The translations under genes were made by a program, and so were the position numbers. This document shows, in pieces, positions 13,187 through 25,444 of a DNA stretch of 64,000 bases. This DNA is from Parasponia andersonii. Lineage: Eukaryota; Streptophyta; Magnoliopsida; Rosales; Cannabaceae. The DNA lies in NCBI GenBank assembly GCA_002914805.1, contig JXTB01000142.1, positions 644,727-708,726 of the forward strand. Reading direction: 5' to 3'. Numbering within the stretch: position 1 is the first letter of the stretch; the number at the start of each line of letters is the position of its first letter. Under the pieces are notes generated by a model. The model did no database searches. It was not told where the DNA came from and was given only the letters and a program-made list of their open reading frames with translations.

Positions 13187-14445
13187 TGTTGGGTTTTTTG
13201 CCCTAAAAAGCAAATTTCTAATTTTACTCTTTTGAGTATAAACAACTATCTCTTATATGAAATGATATTTGCTAGATTAAACTATATTAGTTGAATAGTT
13301 TATTCATCTGAAAAAGATTCCATGACTTTATATGTGTATAAAGAAACAAACATGATTAAGTGTTAATTATGGGAAGACTTGTTTCTTTATCTAAGTCTAA
13401 ATGAAGTAGTTTACAATCTGTAAATAAAGATGGAATACTTTATTTACTATAGGTTGTAGTGTTTGTCTATCTCAACCGGAATGATGTGTCTCAAATCATT
13501 GAAGTATCTGACTTCTGATAGAAATACTAATACAACATAAACAAATTATGTGTATTAAACTATACTAGGTAATATAAAGAAATGGAGTGCCATAACTCAA
13601 TTCTTATATTATCACAAACTAGCTCTTAGCATATAAATCTTAATCCTTGATGTTTGACTGGACTTACTTTCATAGGTTATAGCCTTTNNNNNNNNNNNNN
13701 NNNNNNNNNNNNNNNNNNNNNNNNNNNNNNNNNNNNNNNNNNNNNNNNNNNNNNNNNNNNNNNNNNNNNNNNNNNNNNNNNNNNNNTTTTTATAAATAAG
13801 TTTCATGAGTTGGACATATTTATAAAAATACACCCAAAGCCCAAATTGGAGAACAAGCCCAATCCTAATTGGACTAGGGTTAGCAGTTTTTTGGTCTTAT
13901 ACATATAAGATATATGAGAGGAAAAACTATACAGTAACTCTAAGGAGTCACACGCATAAGGCACAGGGAGAGTGAGAGAAAATTCAGCCAACCTAGACTA
14001 AGTGAGAGTGAAAAAGTTTTTCAACAATCTCATAGTCTCATCTCACATCCCGGTGTTTCATAAGATCAAGAAGGCGTTCTTGATCGTTCTCTAACGAAGG
14101 TTTCGACTTGGTATCCACTCGCTTCATCAACCAAGAGCAAGAGCATAGACAAGAAGATCTAGGGTTGGAGGTTTGATCACCATTAAGAAAGAGATCAAGG
14201 AGGAACACGCTACAAGAGGTTAACCCTAATCTCATCTCTAAGGTTTTGTATCTAGATTTGATTTATGTTGTATATGATCCTGTATATGATGCATGTGTAT
14301 TATATGGTTATGAAAACTGTTTTCATAAAAAAAATTTAAAACCTAAATCCGCTAATTTTTCTGCTGCGTTCAAGATATGATCATGTGTTTTTCTATATCT
14401 GCATGAATGCATGAGTTTCCTAAGTGTTAGGTCAATTTACCAATA
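13187..14445 (+). mobile_element. Copia-like solo LTR nested in the older LTR; contains an assembly gap
   Basis: It opens TGTTGGGTTTTTTGCCC, an opening familiar from plant copia LTRs, and closes CCAATA, one transition from CCAACA, the inverted match of TGTTGG. Flanks are GAAGG (13182-13186) and GAAGA (14446-14450), a 5-bp target duplication with one transition. There is no internal coding region. The 99 unknown bases inside mean its length and content are not fully known. Confidence 0.6.
13688..13786. other. Assembly gap (99 N)
   Basis: This is a run of 99 undetermined bases. Reading frames that cross it are meaningless. Single N bases also occur at about 23199 and 29493. Confidence 0.99.
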
Positions 14446-14464
14446 GAAGAGTGGTGGTGCGGTG

Positions 14465-16112
14465 TGTTAATTGGAATATACAACTATGAATTCATATACT
14501 TTTGTGTGCACATGGTCACAAGTAATATAGATTTAGGAGTTAAGAGTGTCGAACCCACGAGAATTGATTACTAAGTCTAAACTAAATATTAAAATTTATT
14601 AATCTTAACTTTATCCAAACTACTGACATATAAATTTTAGATAAATAAAACAAAGTAACTAAACTAGCATGCAAAATGAATAAATGATAAATCAATAAAA
14701 AAAATATCTAGGTTTACTAATTCTCCAACCATTCTCTTACTATGCTATTTCACAATTTCTCTCTTAAATTAATTAACTCACTAGAGTTATCGACCGAGAA
14801 TTCGAATGTATTCACAAAATCTTTTCTAAGATATAAGTGAAAACACTTATACGAATTAATATATTACTCTTAACATAAATTGACTAGACTCATTAAGTTC
14901 AGTAATTCTCAAAGAGGTTATACAAGTCACATAGGTATATACCTATCCTATACAAACTTACCCCAAGCTAGATAATCTTATATTCTTTTACCTAAGTCCA
15001 AACCTAGATTCCTCTTCCCAAGTTCATAAAGGTTTCACTCAACAATCTATTTACTGATCAATTAAATAGAAGCAATAAGCATAAGGTAAAATAGATAACT
15101 CAACAATGGATTCTATTAATAAATAAAAAGAAATAAGCAAACACAAGATACTAGGTTGGTTCACATAGTAAAACTAGAAAAAAGGAATTTAGTTTATATT
15201 ATAAATTGAGAACAATAAAATTTTAATACAATGAATTCAAGAAATACAAAATATCAAAGAGAAAAGAGTTTTAGAATTTCCCATCTTTGAAGAGCTTGAA
15301 GGTGTTCATGAAGGTTGTCAATCTCCTCCTCTAAACTTAGTTTTCTCTCTCTTGAATCCTCTCTCAAAGATTTACTCTCAATAATATCACTTTCTAAATA
15401 TGAAAAATACAATAAAAAAATCATAAGAAAATGAAGAGAAAATGCTAAGAATAAACTATGATATTAATATTGATGTTGATGAGGAAATCAAGAAATGGGG
15501 TGGGTTAGAGCATATCTTCATCTTCTTCTTTCTTTTCTTCCTCTCCTTCCTTGGTTGTTACTCTCTCTTTCTCTCTATCCCAACATGTCTTTTTCAACCC
15601 TAAAGATAGGGTTTTAAAAAGGTAGCTCGTGCAAACCTAAGGCAGGCCGAATCTGGATCTTTTAATCGTTAAAAAGTTAACCTCAGCTATCAATTATTGA
15701 CCCAAGATATAAGAGGTGTCACCCAACACCATTTTTGGGACTGCAGCATCAAAACTTCCCAAAGTTGATGCTACGGCGCCATTTTTGGTACTATAACACC
15801 ACTTTTCAGTTAGTTTGGTGCCTCAATTTTATAGATGCACCACTTCTTTGTTTGAGCTCTGATTTGTCTCATTTTTATTGCGTTACGACTGTATTGGATT
15901 CAATTTCAATTCTAATAGTTTAAAATACTCATTTGAGATGGACAAATTCACCCTATTTTGAATCAAACTCATTTGTTTTATTCTTTTATCAATTTAAACA
16001 AACAAAGCATCAAAATAATAAGAAAAACACTTTAAACAACTTAATTCAATTAAGAATATAGCAAAATTTAAGACATAATAGCACTAGATAACTCTAATTT
16101 ATAGAATTAACT
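14465..16112 (-). repeat. 3' LTR of the gag-only element
   Basis: It is a direct repeat of 18808-20404. Shared landmarks include AATATAGATTTAGGAGTTAA (14526) and GGCATAATAGCACTAGATAA-like sequence near its right end. The terminal base is changed (TTAACT where the other copy has TTAACA). Confidence 0.85.
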
Positions 16113-17650
16113 TACTCCTAAACTTAAGATTTACTAGTTCTCGAGCAAAAAAGAAAAACACCTTAAAACATATAAGAGGTAATGTACTAATATCGATGAT
16201 TTCAAATTGGTTCCTCAAAACTTATAAAATAGTATAACTTAAAGAAAAGTGTAAATATTGACTAGGTATTAAGAATAACTAAAGAGCATGTCCCATCTAA
16301 GATCGAATTTCACATCTATATGTGTGCAAATGTCTTTCTCTTATTATTGTGTGAAATCCAAATAAGTTTATGCAAACATATATTAAGCACAAAATCTGAA
16401 AAGTAACAATCAAGTTCTATAAGTTTGCTTTTCAAATCCATCTCCACTAATGTAGATGAACAAAATACCAAGGATCAAAAGGTCTTTGTTAAGGTTGTAA
16501 TGTGGCTTAGGTGAAGGTATGATGTTTTGGATAAAGTAAGCTCAAATCACCTTTGAGCATATTAACTCTATGACTTATTTAGAGATATTCTTTCACACAC
16601 TAAGTAACATGCAAAATCAAAATTTCTTTTTCTTCTATCAACACATAGCCAACCAGTTATTCCTTTTTTTTTTTTCTTCTTTTTTTTTTGTTATTGAGTT
16701 GCACACCTCCAAACTTATTTCTTTATTTCATAAACAAGTGTAGAGCTCTCTCTTTTTATTTTTATTTTTATTTTATTTTTACAATCTCACTCCACCTATC
16801 CTTCAATAACATAGCATAATTCAAAATAATTCAATAAAACAAAATCAATATGCTTAAGGGATAAAGGTTGAATGATATTATTTTAGGTTAAGCTAATGTG
16901 TATGTAGTTGAAAAAGAAAAGACTTTATAAGGCTCAAAATAGGTACAATAGGAATAAAATATATCATAGTTAGCGGTCTAAAGGTTGCCAAAATCCTTTC
17001 CTTGGTAAAATGCTATCTAGGATTTTGCCTCAATAGATTATCAAGCAAATTCTAGCACTTGTGAGATAAAAAAAATGTCATGTTTACATAAATATTTTCT
17101 AGATTCACCCACAAATCAAAGATCAAGGCATTGTACTCAAATATAGACTTTCATAATCAAAATGAAACTAACATAGGAATTATCTATAAGACTAAGCCAA
17201 TATCAACATTTTTCAACAAGTTATGCACAAATTGACCTAAGGTTCTTATCATTGGAATACGGTAATCATCAAAGAAAGTACAAAATACCTCTGATTATTT
17301 AAACACACAATCACACAACTAAGAAAATAAACATACAACAACAAACAGACAAATATTAGCATAATCCAGCAACGTTTACTTCTCTCCTAAACTTAGCATG
17401 CAAAATAATTGAAAATTAAAGAATAAAAGAATGAGTTTAGGGGTACTCCTCTCATTAGCATATAGCCATGAAGTTTGATCTCCTTGAAGTGACACCAACT
17501 CCTTGGATTGCTCAATACATCAAAACAAAAAGAAATACTTAAGTTATTTTCCAAGAAGCCCTTGAATTAAAGGCTTCATCTTACTTTTTTACTTGTGGCT
17601 TATCCACAAGTTGAGACCAAATGAGGTCTATACTTTATATCATCAATTGA

Positions 17651-18682
17651 CTATCCTAGTACATAGATGTGATCTTTTGGACTCCTAGTTTTAGAATGCA
17701 ACACTTCAAATCCATAATGATGAGAGAAGAAATGGTGAGAATGAGTTACCAATGGTCCACTTGTTAGAAGTTGTTGATTTAGTGGTTGTGGATAAGAAAA
17801 TTCCTCTCCAAGATCTTCAATTCGAAGTTTTCTCATCAATAATGGCCTTAAGATTGGATTTTCTTCATTGGATATGGTGTTGATGTTCACATGATGTTCC
17901 ACATCACTTTGCATGGTAGCATTTCTCCTTTCTCCTTCTTCTTCTTGAAGCTCAAAAAATGACTCATCACCATACAAACTACTACAAGTTGTAGTGGTGT
18001 AAAATTTCTCCTCCGGAATCGAGTCAGTGTTGCTAAGGAAGGTGCCTTCGAGATGGTTGATGATTGTAGCAAGATAACTTATTTGATATTCAAGATTTCA
18101 AATTGAGGCCCTTGCTTTTGAAAAAGCATCCATTCTTTACATTTGTTGCGTCATCATATCTTCCAAGATTGGTTTTTCCTCTTACTTAGGGAAGTATGTA
18201 TCCATTCTTCTTATGTAATACTTAATCACCTCTAATGATGACTTGTCTTCTTGTATAGATGGTTGATGAGTAAACTCTGATGGCAACATAGGCTCGTCAA
18301 AAAAGTATGATGATGGGCCTTGATTATTGCACCAAGAGTAACCATAGTATGCCTCCCAACTCGAATTGTAGAAATTTGAGTACGAGTAGCCTTATTACAT
18401 ATAGTTATTAGCGATAAAGTGTACCAATTGCAAGTTGTATGGGCATCCTTCCCTTGAGTGGCTTCTTCTACATAATTAGCAATTCATGAATGGACAATGG
18501 GAAGCTTGTATATTCAAGGTATCTACCGTCTTGGTCAATTCACTTACTCGGGCAATCAACTCTATAATTTCTAATTTTTTGTTCACTTCACTCAGTTAAG
18601 TGCTAAAAGCCATAAGAGATTCATGCCATTGTTGATCGGTATCCCTCATATCTCCACCTCCATAATTACCATAGTATGCCAT
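17651..18682 (-). pseudogene. Decayed gag-like gene of the gag-only element
   Basis: From an ATG at 18682 the minus strand reads MAYYGNYGGGDMRDTDQQWH and continues with a heptad-like stretch (EIIELIARVSELTKTVDTLN), then a cysteine/histidine segment (CRRSHSREGCPYN) like the zinc-knuckle region of plant gag proteins, then NSSWEAYYGYSWCNNQGPSS, which resembles the YNPGWRNHPNFSW-type gag motif. Several in-frame stops break it. Further on, INHLEGTFLSNTDSIPEEKF and the frame ending at 17651 look like the gag C-terminal part. It is not translatable as one protein; recognition is by remembered motif order. Confidence 0.6.
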
Positions 18683-18807
18683 CAAAAAGCACCTAAGAAA
18701 AATAAATAAATAAATGAAAATTTTAAATTAAAGCTAAAATTGATTGGTATTAATATTAACAAGAATTAGTATTTCATTCCCCGACAACAGCAATAACATC
18801 AGAAAAT

Positions 18808-20404
18808 TGTTGGTTATAACGTGCAACTATAAATTCATATACTCTCGTACAAGTATACACAGTTACAAGTAATATAGATTTAGGAGTTAAGAGTGTCGAA
18901 CTCACAAGGATTAATTACTAAGTCTAAGCTAAGTATTAAAACTGATCAATCCTAACTTTATCTAAATAACTGAAATATAGATTTTAGATTAATAAAATAA
19001 AGTAATTAAACTAGCATGCAAAATGAATAAAAGATTAAGAAAAATGTCTAAATTTTTTAATTCCTTAATCATTCTCTTGTTATGCTATTTTACAATTTCT
19101 TGCTAAAATTAATTAATCCACTAGAGTTATCAATTGAGAATTCGAATTTATTCATAAACTCGTTTCTAAGATATAAGTAAAAATACCTAGACAAATTAAT
19201 ATGTTACTCTCAACATAAATTGCACAAGTCACATAAGTATATTCATATCCTATGCAAACTCACCCCCAAACTAGGTAATCTTATGTTATTTTACCTAAGT
19301 CCAAACCTAAATTTCCCTTCCCAAGTTCATAAAGGTTTCACTCAACAATCTATTTAGTGATCAATTAAATAGAAGCAATAAGCATAAGGTAAAACAAATG
19401 ACTCAACAATGAATTCTATTAATGAAAGAAAAGAAATAAACAAATACAAGATACTAGGTTAGTTCACAAAGTAAAACTAAACAAAAAGGAATTTAGTTTA
19501 AGGTATAAATTGAGAACAATAAAATTTTAATACAATGAATTCAAGAAATACAAAATATCAAAGAGAAAAGAGAAAAGAGTTTTAGAATTTCTCCTTTTTG
19601 AAGGACTTGAAGGTATTCATAGAGGTTGTCAATCTCCTCCTCTAAACTTAGTTTTTGCTCTTTTGAATTTTTCCTCAAAGATTTGCTCTCAATAATAATA
19701 TTCTCTAAATATGAAAAATACAATGAAATACTCACAAGAAAATAAAAAGAAAAAGCTAAAAATAAACTATGACGTTGATGTTGATGTTGATGAGGAAATC
19801 AAGAAATGGGGTAGATTGGAGCATATATGTTCATCTTCTTCTTCCTTTTCTTTTTCTCCTTCCATAGCTGGCACTCTCTCTTTTTTCCTATCCCAACATG
19901 CCTCTTTCAACCCAAAAGATAGAATTTCAAAGAGATGGCTCGTGCAAACCTAAACAGACTAAATCTAAGCCTTTGAATCATCAAAAAGTTGAACTTGGTC
20001 ATTAATTATTTACTCAGGATGTACGAGGTTGCACTACGACACAAAAACTTCTCGAGAGTTGGCACTGCGGTGCCACTTTTGGTGTTGCAGTGCCATTTTT
20101 CTATTGGTCTGGTGCCTCGACTTGCCAAATGTGGCATTCTTCATTTGAGCTCCGATTTACCTCAATTTTGTTGCGTTATAACTGTATTGGATTGAACTTC
20201 AATTCTAATGGTTTAAAAACTCATTTGGGAGGTACAAATTCACCTCATTTTGCATCAAATACCTTTGTTTTATTTACCTATCGACATAAACAAACAAAAT
20301 ATCAAAACAAAAAGAAAAATACTTGAAACAACTTAATTCAGATAAGAACATAGCAAATTTAAGGCATAATAGCACTAGATAACTCAAATTTTATAGAGTT
20401 AACA
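18808..20404 (-). repeat. 5' LTR of the gag-only element
   Basis: This is the direct-repeat partner of 14465-16112. It starts TGTTGGTTATAAC and ends GAGTTAACA on the plus strand. The next five bases, CGATG, are the target duplication. Confidence 0.85.
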
Positions 20405-20780
20405 CGATGCCGCATGAGCAATGGCCGTGGGGGAAAGTTTTAGAGTTCTCGGGGGTCTTCACATGAGAAGAAGAGAAAATGAGAGTCTTTAAAGGCAATT
20501 TTAGAACTGTAGGCCACATGTCAGCATGTGATTGGCCGTGCATTATTTTAAAAATTATGTTTTTATCCGATTTTCTAAAATTTATTACATTTACACCCCT
20601 CATTAATTGTATTTTAGTCCTCATTTTCAAATTTCCTTACACTTTAGTCCAAGTGAACCTAGACACACACTCCATCCAAGTTCATCTCAGACTTTTTTTT
20701 ATTTTATATTTCAAAAATATGTAATTACTAAATTTCCTTTGACCAAAATTTACAATTTAAGCCTTACAAAAACCAGTTTT

Positions 20781-23700
20781 TATAGTAAAGATAAGAGAGA
20801 GACTGTAAAACAGAGGTAAAAAACCAAATCTAGCAGAAAATTGCTTATAATACACAATTTTTGGGGCATTTAAACCTCATTTTCATGCTTTGCTTTTTCC
20901 TTTACTTTTTTCTTTTCCCTTTCTATTCTGCTCCGTTCTCACCTATAAGGTCTCAAACTTCTTTTTTTTTTTTAAAGAAAAAAACATAGAAAAGATGTTT
21001 TGAAATGATAATTGTAGTTACTAATTACAATGACCGTTTCAAACATTGTCTTTTCAGATCCGGGGAAAAAAAAAAAGAAAAGAAAAGAGTATTTTAATCA
21101 CAAAAATGCATTATTTGATTTATTTGAAATTACCCAATCTATTACAACTATAATACCTCAATTTTTCTTAAAAAGTCAAAAAATACCTATGATATTAATT
21201 TTATGGTTTCACCAGAGTAAATTTTTGGAAATTTCTCTAATGCTTGCTAGAAATAAATAGCTTTGGATTGAGTTTGGCTAAAAGGAGTAGAGAAAAATTT
21301 GAAAAAATAATTGAAAAACTGAAGGGAAATGTTTTGGATGTATTTTACTCATAAGGGTAACATTGGAAACCCATTTATTTCTTTCATCAAAAAGGCCTAG
21401 AAAAATTATTTGTTAAAACACTCATAAAAAAATCATTTGCTCGGCCAATACAGTACTATCCAAGTCTGTTTCCTAAAATTAACATTCAATATTGGAAGAT
21501 ATTTTTATTTCACAAAATATATTAGCATTCAATTCGATTAAAAAAATACTTCAAATAGATTTGCAAAATCCAATATAATAAAATTATCGAAAACACCAAA
21601 ATAAATAAAAAGGAAAAAAATATTTTGTCAGATTTTTGAAAAATCAATGAAATGTCTAATAGCATAACTAAATTTCATTAGTATATTGCTAAGTATCTCA
21701 CCTTATATACAATCAATGTAGTTTGTGATTTTGTCATCACATAATTATTGAATCTTATAGAATCTATTTTATAAAGTATCTCCTCTTATTTGCTCACATA
21801 ATAGGATAGCTATATTTGTACTCCCTAGACTAATATTAAGGCGCCCTTATAGTAAATAAAATGATAACTAAGGACAAGTTATTAAAGGATAGGTTAAAAG
21901 GCCAAGCTCCCTTTAAAGCCAACTTTCTAATCCATCAACTAAATTTCTTACCCAAAAAGGGGGGGAAAAAAAAAAGAAATCCATGAAATTTAATTTTATG
22001 ATGAAAATATTGAATTGTTAATACCTAAAAGAAATGAGAGAAACAAACAATTGAAAATGAGAAAATGAATTCAAATTACTTGAAAAAAATAAAAAGAAGA
22101 AACAAACTAGGTGCAAATTACCGTACATAAATTTAGGTTGTACAGTTGTGATGTAACATAATTCAAGTTTACAAAAAAGAAGTTGCTTTATGAGATTAAA
22201 TATTTATAAGTACATACATAAAATGATATATTCACAAAACAAAATTTCAATATGATAAGAAAATGAATTTATATATATTTATTTATTTATTTATTTTAAA
22301 GAGGACTAAATCTTAATGCTCTCATTTACTCGCTTAAGTTTGATTTAGGTTCAAAGAGATCATCAAAAGCACCGGAGTGAAGGAGATGAATGATGTAGAA
22401 TAAAAAATTAAAGGCAAAGGATGAAAATAAAATTAGAATCTAGCTCTTTCAAAATTGAAAAAAAAAGGGAAGAAGTGAGGATGAGGCACCTTTATTATCT
22501 TTTTTCTTTAATTATCTATTTTAGTCATTTTTCTGATGCTTTTATCCCAAGATGGAGTGTATTGCCAAAATCACCCTCAATCAAAATTACATTAAAGTAG
22601 ATAGTAACAAATTAATAAAATGTCTTTAAGTAACTTTCCTAAGAGGGGGATCAAGAAAGCTAGGAAACATAACTGAAAATAAATCTTGATAACTTCTATC
22701 TCTATATTTTGAAAAATAAAAATAACTTAGTCCCACTTTTGAACAATAGAAACACAAATTTATGGAGAAGAGTAAAGTGTGTGGAAATCTGGGTTCACTG
22801 TATTTGATCTGAAAATCCAGGTTCATCTAATAAGAGTCTTTTACTCAATAAAGAGAAAGAAAAAAAGAAATAAAGATGTGAAATAATCAGCAATTTCAGA
22901 CGTAATAGCCTAAGGGATAAAATAGAAGCCATCCGCCAGCAAAACTCTATTTATTCTGCATAATCTTCAAGGAAAAAAAAAAAAAAAAACTATTTTGCAT
23001 ACCACTAAACTCCCAACTGCTGATATATTCTAAACCTTAAATCGTATACTTGTTTAAATCATAACTCCCAATATCTTTCTTTTTTTAAAAAAAAAAAAAC
23101 TTATTTGACGCTTAAATTTTAAGCCAGAAATACATATTTAGTAGAAAATAGCTAGAAACAATTTAACTGAATCATGAACAAAGAAGTTTTAATTTATTNT
23201 CAAGAGATGGGTGAAAAGAATATATATAACATGAGTGGAAAAACAAGTTTTTTAAAAATTATTTTTAGGACGATAATTCTGGAATAGTGAGTGTGATTAG
23301 CAATGCTTATATTTTAAATTCTAGATAACATGTGGTTTTAGAAATTGTGTGAATTAAGCAAACAGCCGCTCAGTGGGAAAACAATAAAGCATTATTTCAT
23401 AAAATTTTGGATTTATTACTTAATCTTATAACAAAACTAAATTTCATAAAATTTCAAGTATTACAGTTATAACACTCTCTTCAGCTTATGTAAAGTCTCT
23501 TCAACTAAATTTCATAAAATTTCAGGTATTATAATTATAACACTCTCTTCAGCTTATGTAAACTCCCTTGAAAATCTCAGCTTTCGTTTTATCTGAATTT
23601 AGAACTATATTTAAGTAACCCGACTTCTTGTCACGTTCCATTGTTCATACATATCTGATGGATAATTAGTCCAAGTTTGGGATGAGTTTTGAAGGCTTAA

Positions 23701-24406
23701 AGCCCTTAAAAGCTATTCTGAGTCTCTGCTTACTGCCGGTGCCTTGACTTTGGCCAATTCAGGAAGTAATCATTTGAACTGAGAGATAAGTTTTATTTTT
23801 TTATTTTTCACAAAATTATAAATCGATTGTCTTACAAAGGTGGTGAGTTGTATTCATATTCACACATCACGTATATGAGATAGAACAAGAGCCCGTCAAA
23901 TGGTGCCCTTATATATGGCCATATGCATGTACATATAAGTCGAGTAATTGTTTCATTCAATGAGAAAAAGTGAGTTGAATCTAGCTGAGATGGCTTGATC
24001 AGTGAGATTTTAAGTCTCGTGGGAAATCGAGAATTACCTCTAATTTTATTGAGTTCTTATTTACAATTCCAACACATCATATGAACCAAAAATTTTCATG
24101 GTTCAAGGTCCCTGTCAAAAATTCATATACCAATTGGTGTCTAACCAATAAAAATGGGAGTTAACTCGATTAAAAACAGCTGAAACTATTGGCATCATGA
24201 CATGGCTTATTTTTACAGTTTCACTATAGGTAGTCACCGATTGGCCGTATAGAGATTTTTGACCACGATCTTGATCAAATTTTCATAGGTAATCAAGGTT
24301 GTAATGAGTGATCAATACGCAACACAACATCAAAACAATTCTGTCATTATTATATAGAATAAAGGTCAAAACATTAAAATGTAAACTAAATGCTCTTATC
24401 TATTAC
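20781..24406. other. Gene-poor AT-rich intergenic region
   Basis: I see no coding pattern. Scattered open frames are short and lack family features. The only clear structure is the 68-bp tandem duplication at 23435-23570. A weak tRNA-like stretch near 23990-24050 is discussed under rejected items. Confidence 0.6.
23435..23570. repeat. Tandem duplication of a 68-bp unit
   Basis: AACTAAATTTCATAAAATTT begins at 23435 and again at 23503. Both units run through ACACTCTCTTCAGCTTATGT with only a few differences. Confidence 0.9.
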
Positions 24407-25100
24407 CACTACAGGAAATAGCGGATATTGACGCAACATATATCGTCGTAATAGTCCGCTATGTGAATATCTTATTGCCGCGACAGTGGTAATAACCATG
24501 CTGTTATAGAACTCTATTATGACGACATTATCCTGTCATCGCAATACATTCTCAATTATTGCAACGATATATTTATAATTTTAAAAAATAAAAAAAAACA
24601 TTTAAAAATGGCTATTGCAACGACATTCGTCGCGGCAATAGGATATTCTATTGCAACGACATTTGACAATAAAATATTCTATTATAATGGCATTTTTCGC
24701 GGTAATAGTGTTTGCTATGACTGTAAAAGAGATTAATAGTTTTTAATAAAAAATTTAATAAGTAATATTTGTTTTTTAACTTAAAAGATTAATTAATCAA
24801 ATTATTTAGAATTATGATCTTTAAAAAATAAATTAAATTAACTATAAATAATATTAAAATAGTAAAAAAATTAATAACATTGATTAACATGTTAATAAAT
24901 ATTCGTATAAAATAAAATATAATAATAACTAGTTAAAAAATGTATAATATGATAGTAAATATATAATTAATTGCCGTCTAAGTAGTCTAAGTACTCGTCT
25001 TCATCGTCCCGATCGAATTGATTTAAAGAGGACGACGTCGTAAAAGTGGTCCGACGCACGAGTGTACTTAGTATATATAAAAACACTAATATCGTATACA
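24407..25100 (-). mobile_element. Truncated end of a CACTA (En/Spm-type) DNA transposon
   Basis: The left end reads CACTACAGGAAATAGCGG, a CACTA-superfamily terminal repeat. It is followed by subterminal motifs repeated in both directions (TATTGCAACGACATT, TTCGTCGCGGCAATAG, TTTTTCGCGGTAATAG). On the minus strand a short frame ending at 24967 reads FDRDDEDEYLDYLDGN then stop, an acidic tail that could be the end of the transposase; this part is inference. No matching right terminus is found before the zinc-finger gene, so the element is truncated at an unknown point near 25100. Confidence 0.6.
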
Positions 25101-25444
25101 AAGAATTATCTTACAATTCAAAACCTCTTTAAGCTCGGAGTCAGTAACGCTTACAAGTTATTGTAAGCTTTGATATATAAAACTGTCAGAACAATTAACT
25201 ATGTACGTAGCAGGACTCAACAGCTTGGCCACTGGGGCCTCAAAATTAACCTTGGGAATACATAATGAAAATTCCAATCCAAAACTAAAAAATATATATG
25301 TAATTAGAGAAAGAAATAATTTAAAACTGTCCAGTACTTGATGCAACGAGCTAGCTAGGCTACTATACTTATTGTCACATGACTGGTGTACTAAGAAAGT
25401 ACCATTCAACTAAGATGACAAAACAATATTTCCAGGTCAGCTAG

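Larger units (their letters stand above)
14465..20404 (-). mobile_element. Gag-only (non-autonomous) LTR retrotransposon, complete with both LTRs
   Basis: Two direct LTRs (14465-16112 and 18808-20404) enclose 2.7 kb. The flanks are CGGTG (14460-14464) and CGATG (20405-20409), a target duplication with one transition. On the minus strand the order is 5' LTR, a decayed primer-binding region (TTGCTGTTGTCGGGGAATG, resembling the tRNA-Asp site TGGCGCCGTTGCCGGGGA), a broken gag-like frame, then GTTTAGGAGT-type polypurine sequence just before the 3' LTR. There is no trace of protease, reverse transcriptase or integrase, and the internal region is too short to hold them. This fits the non-autonomous plant elements known as TR-GAG. 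By eye the LTRs differ at roughly one base in eight over about 110 bp, mostly by transitions, so the insertion is old. Confidence 0.8.
11210..20780 (-). mobile_element. Older related LTR on the minus strand, split by two later insertions (ends approximate)
   Basis: Pieces at about 11210-13186, 14451-14464 and 20405-about 20780 read as one LTR when the two insertions between them are removed. Its family blocks match the 210-2300 and 8704-11022 LTRs: AATGGTGAGCTAACACCCAG (11803) against the GTGAGCATACAATGCCCAG block (678), AAATTCCTAGCATCTAGAAT (12488), and CTTTAGTCCAAGTGAACCTA (20643), which is the reverse complement of a solo-LTR stretch near 8772-8790. The exact ends and target duplication could not be settled; about 20781 is suggested by a decayed ...TTTTTATA where TTTTTACA would be expected. 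Confidence 0.55.

Noticed and set aside
13612..13908. Open frames crossing the run of N
   Set aside because: They exist only because unknown bases were read through.
23990..24060. tRNA-like or SINE-like stretch (GCTGAGATGGCTTGATCAG...)
   Set aside because: It has partial A-box and B-box resemblance only, with no poly-A tail or target duplication.
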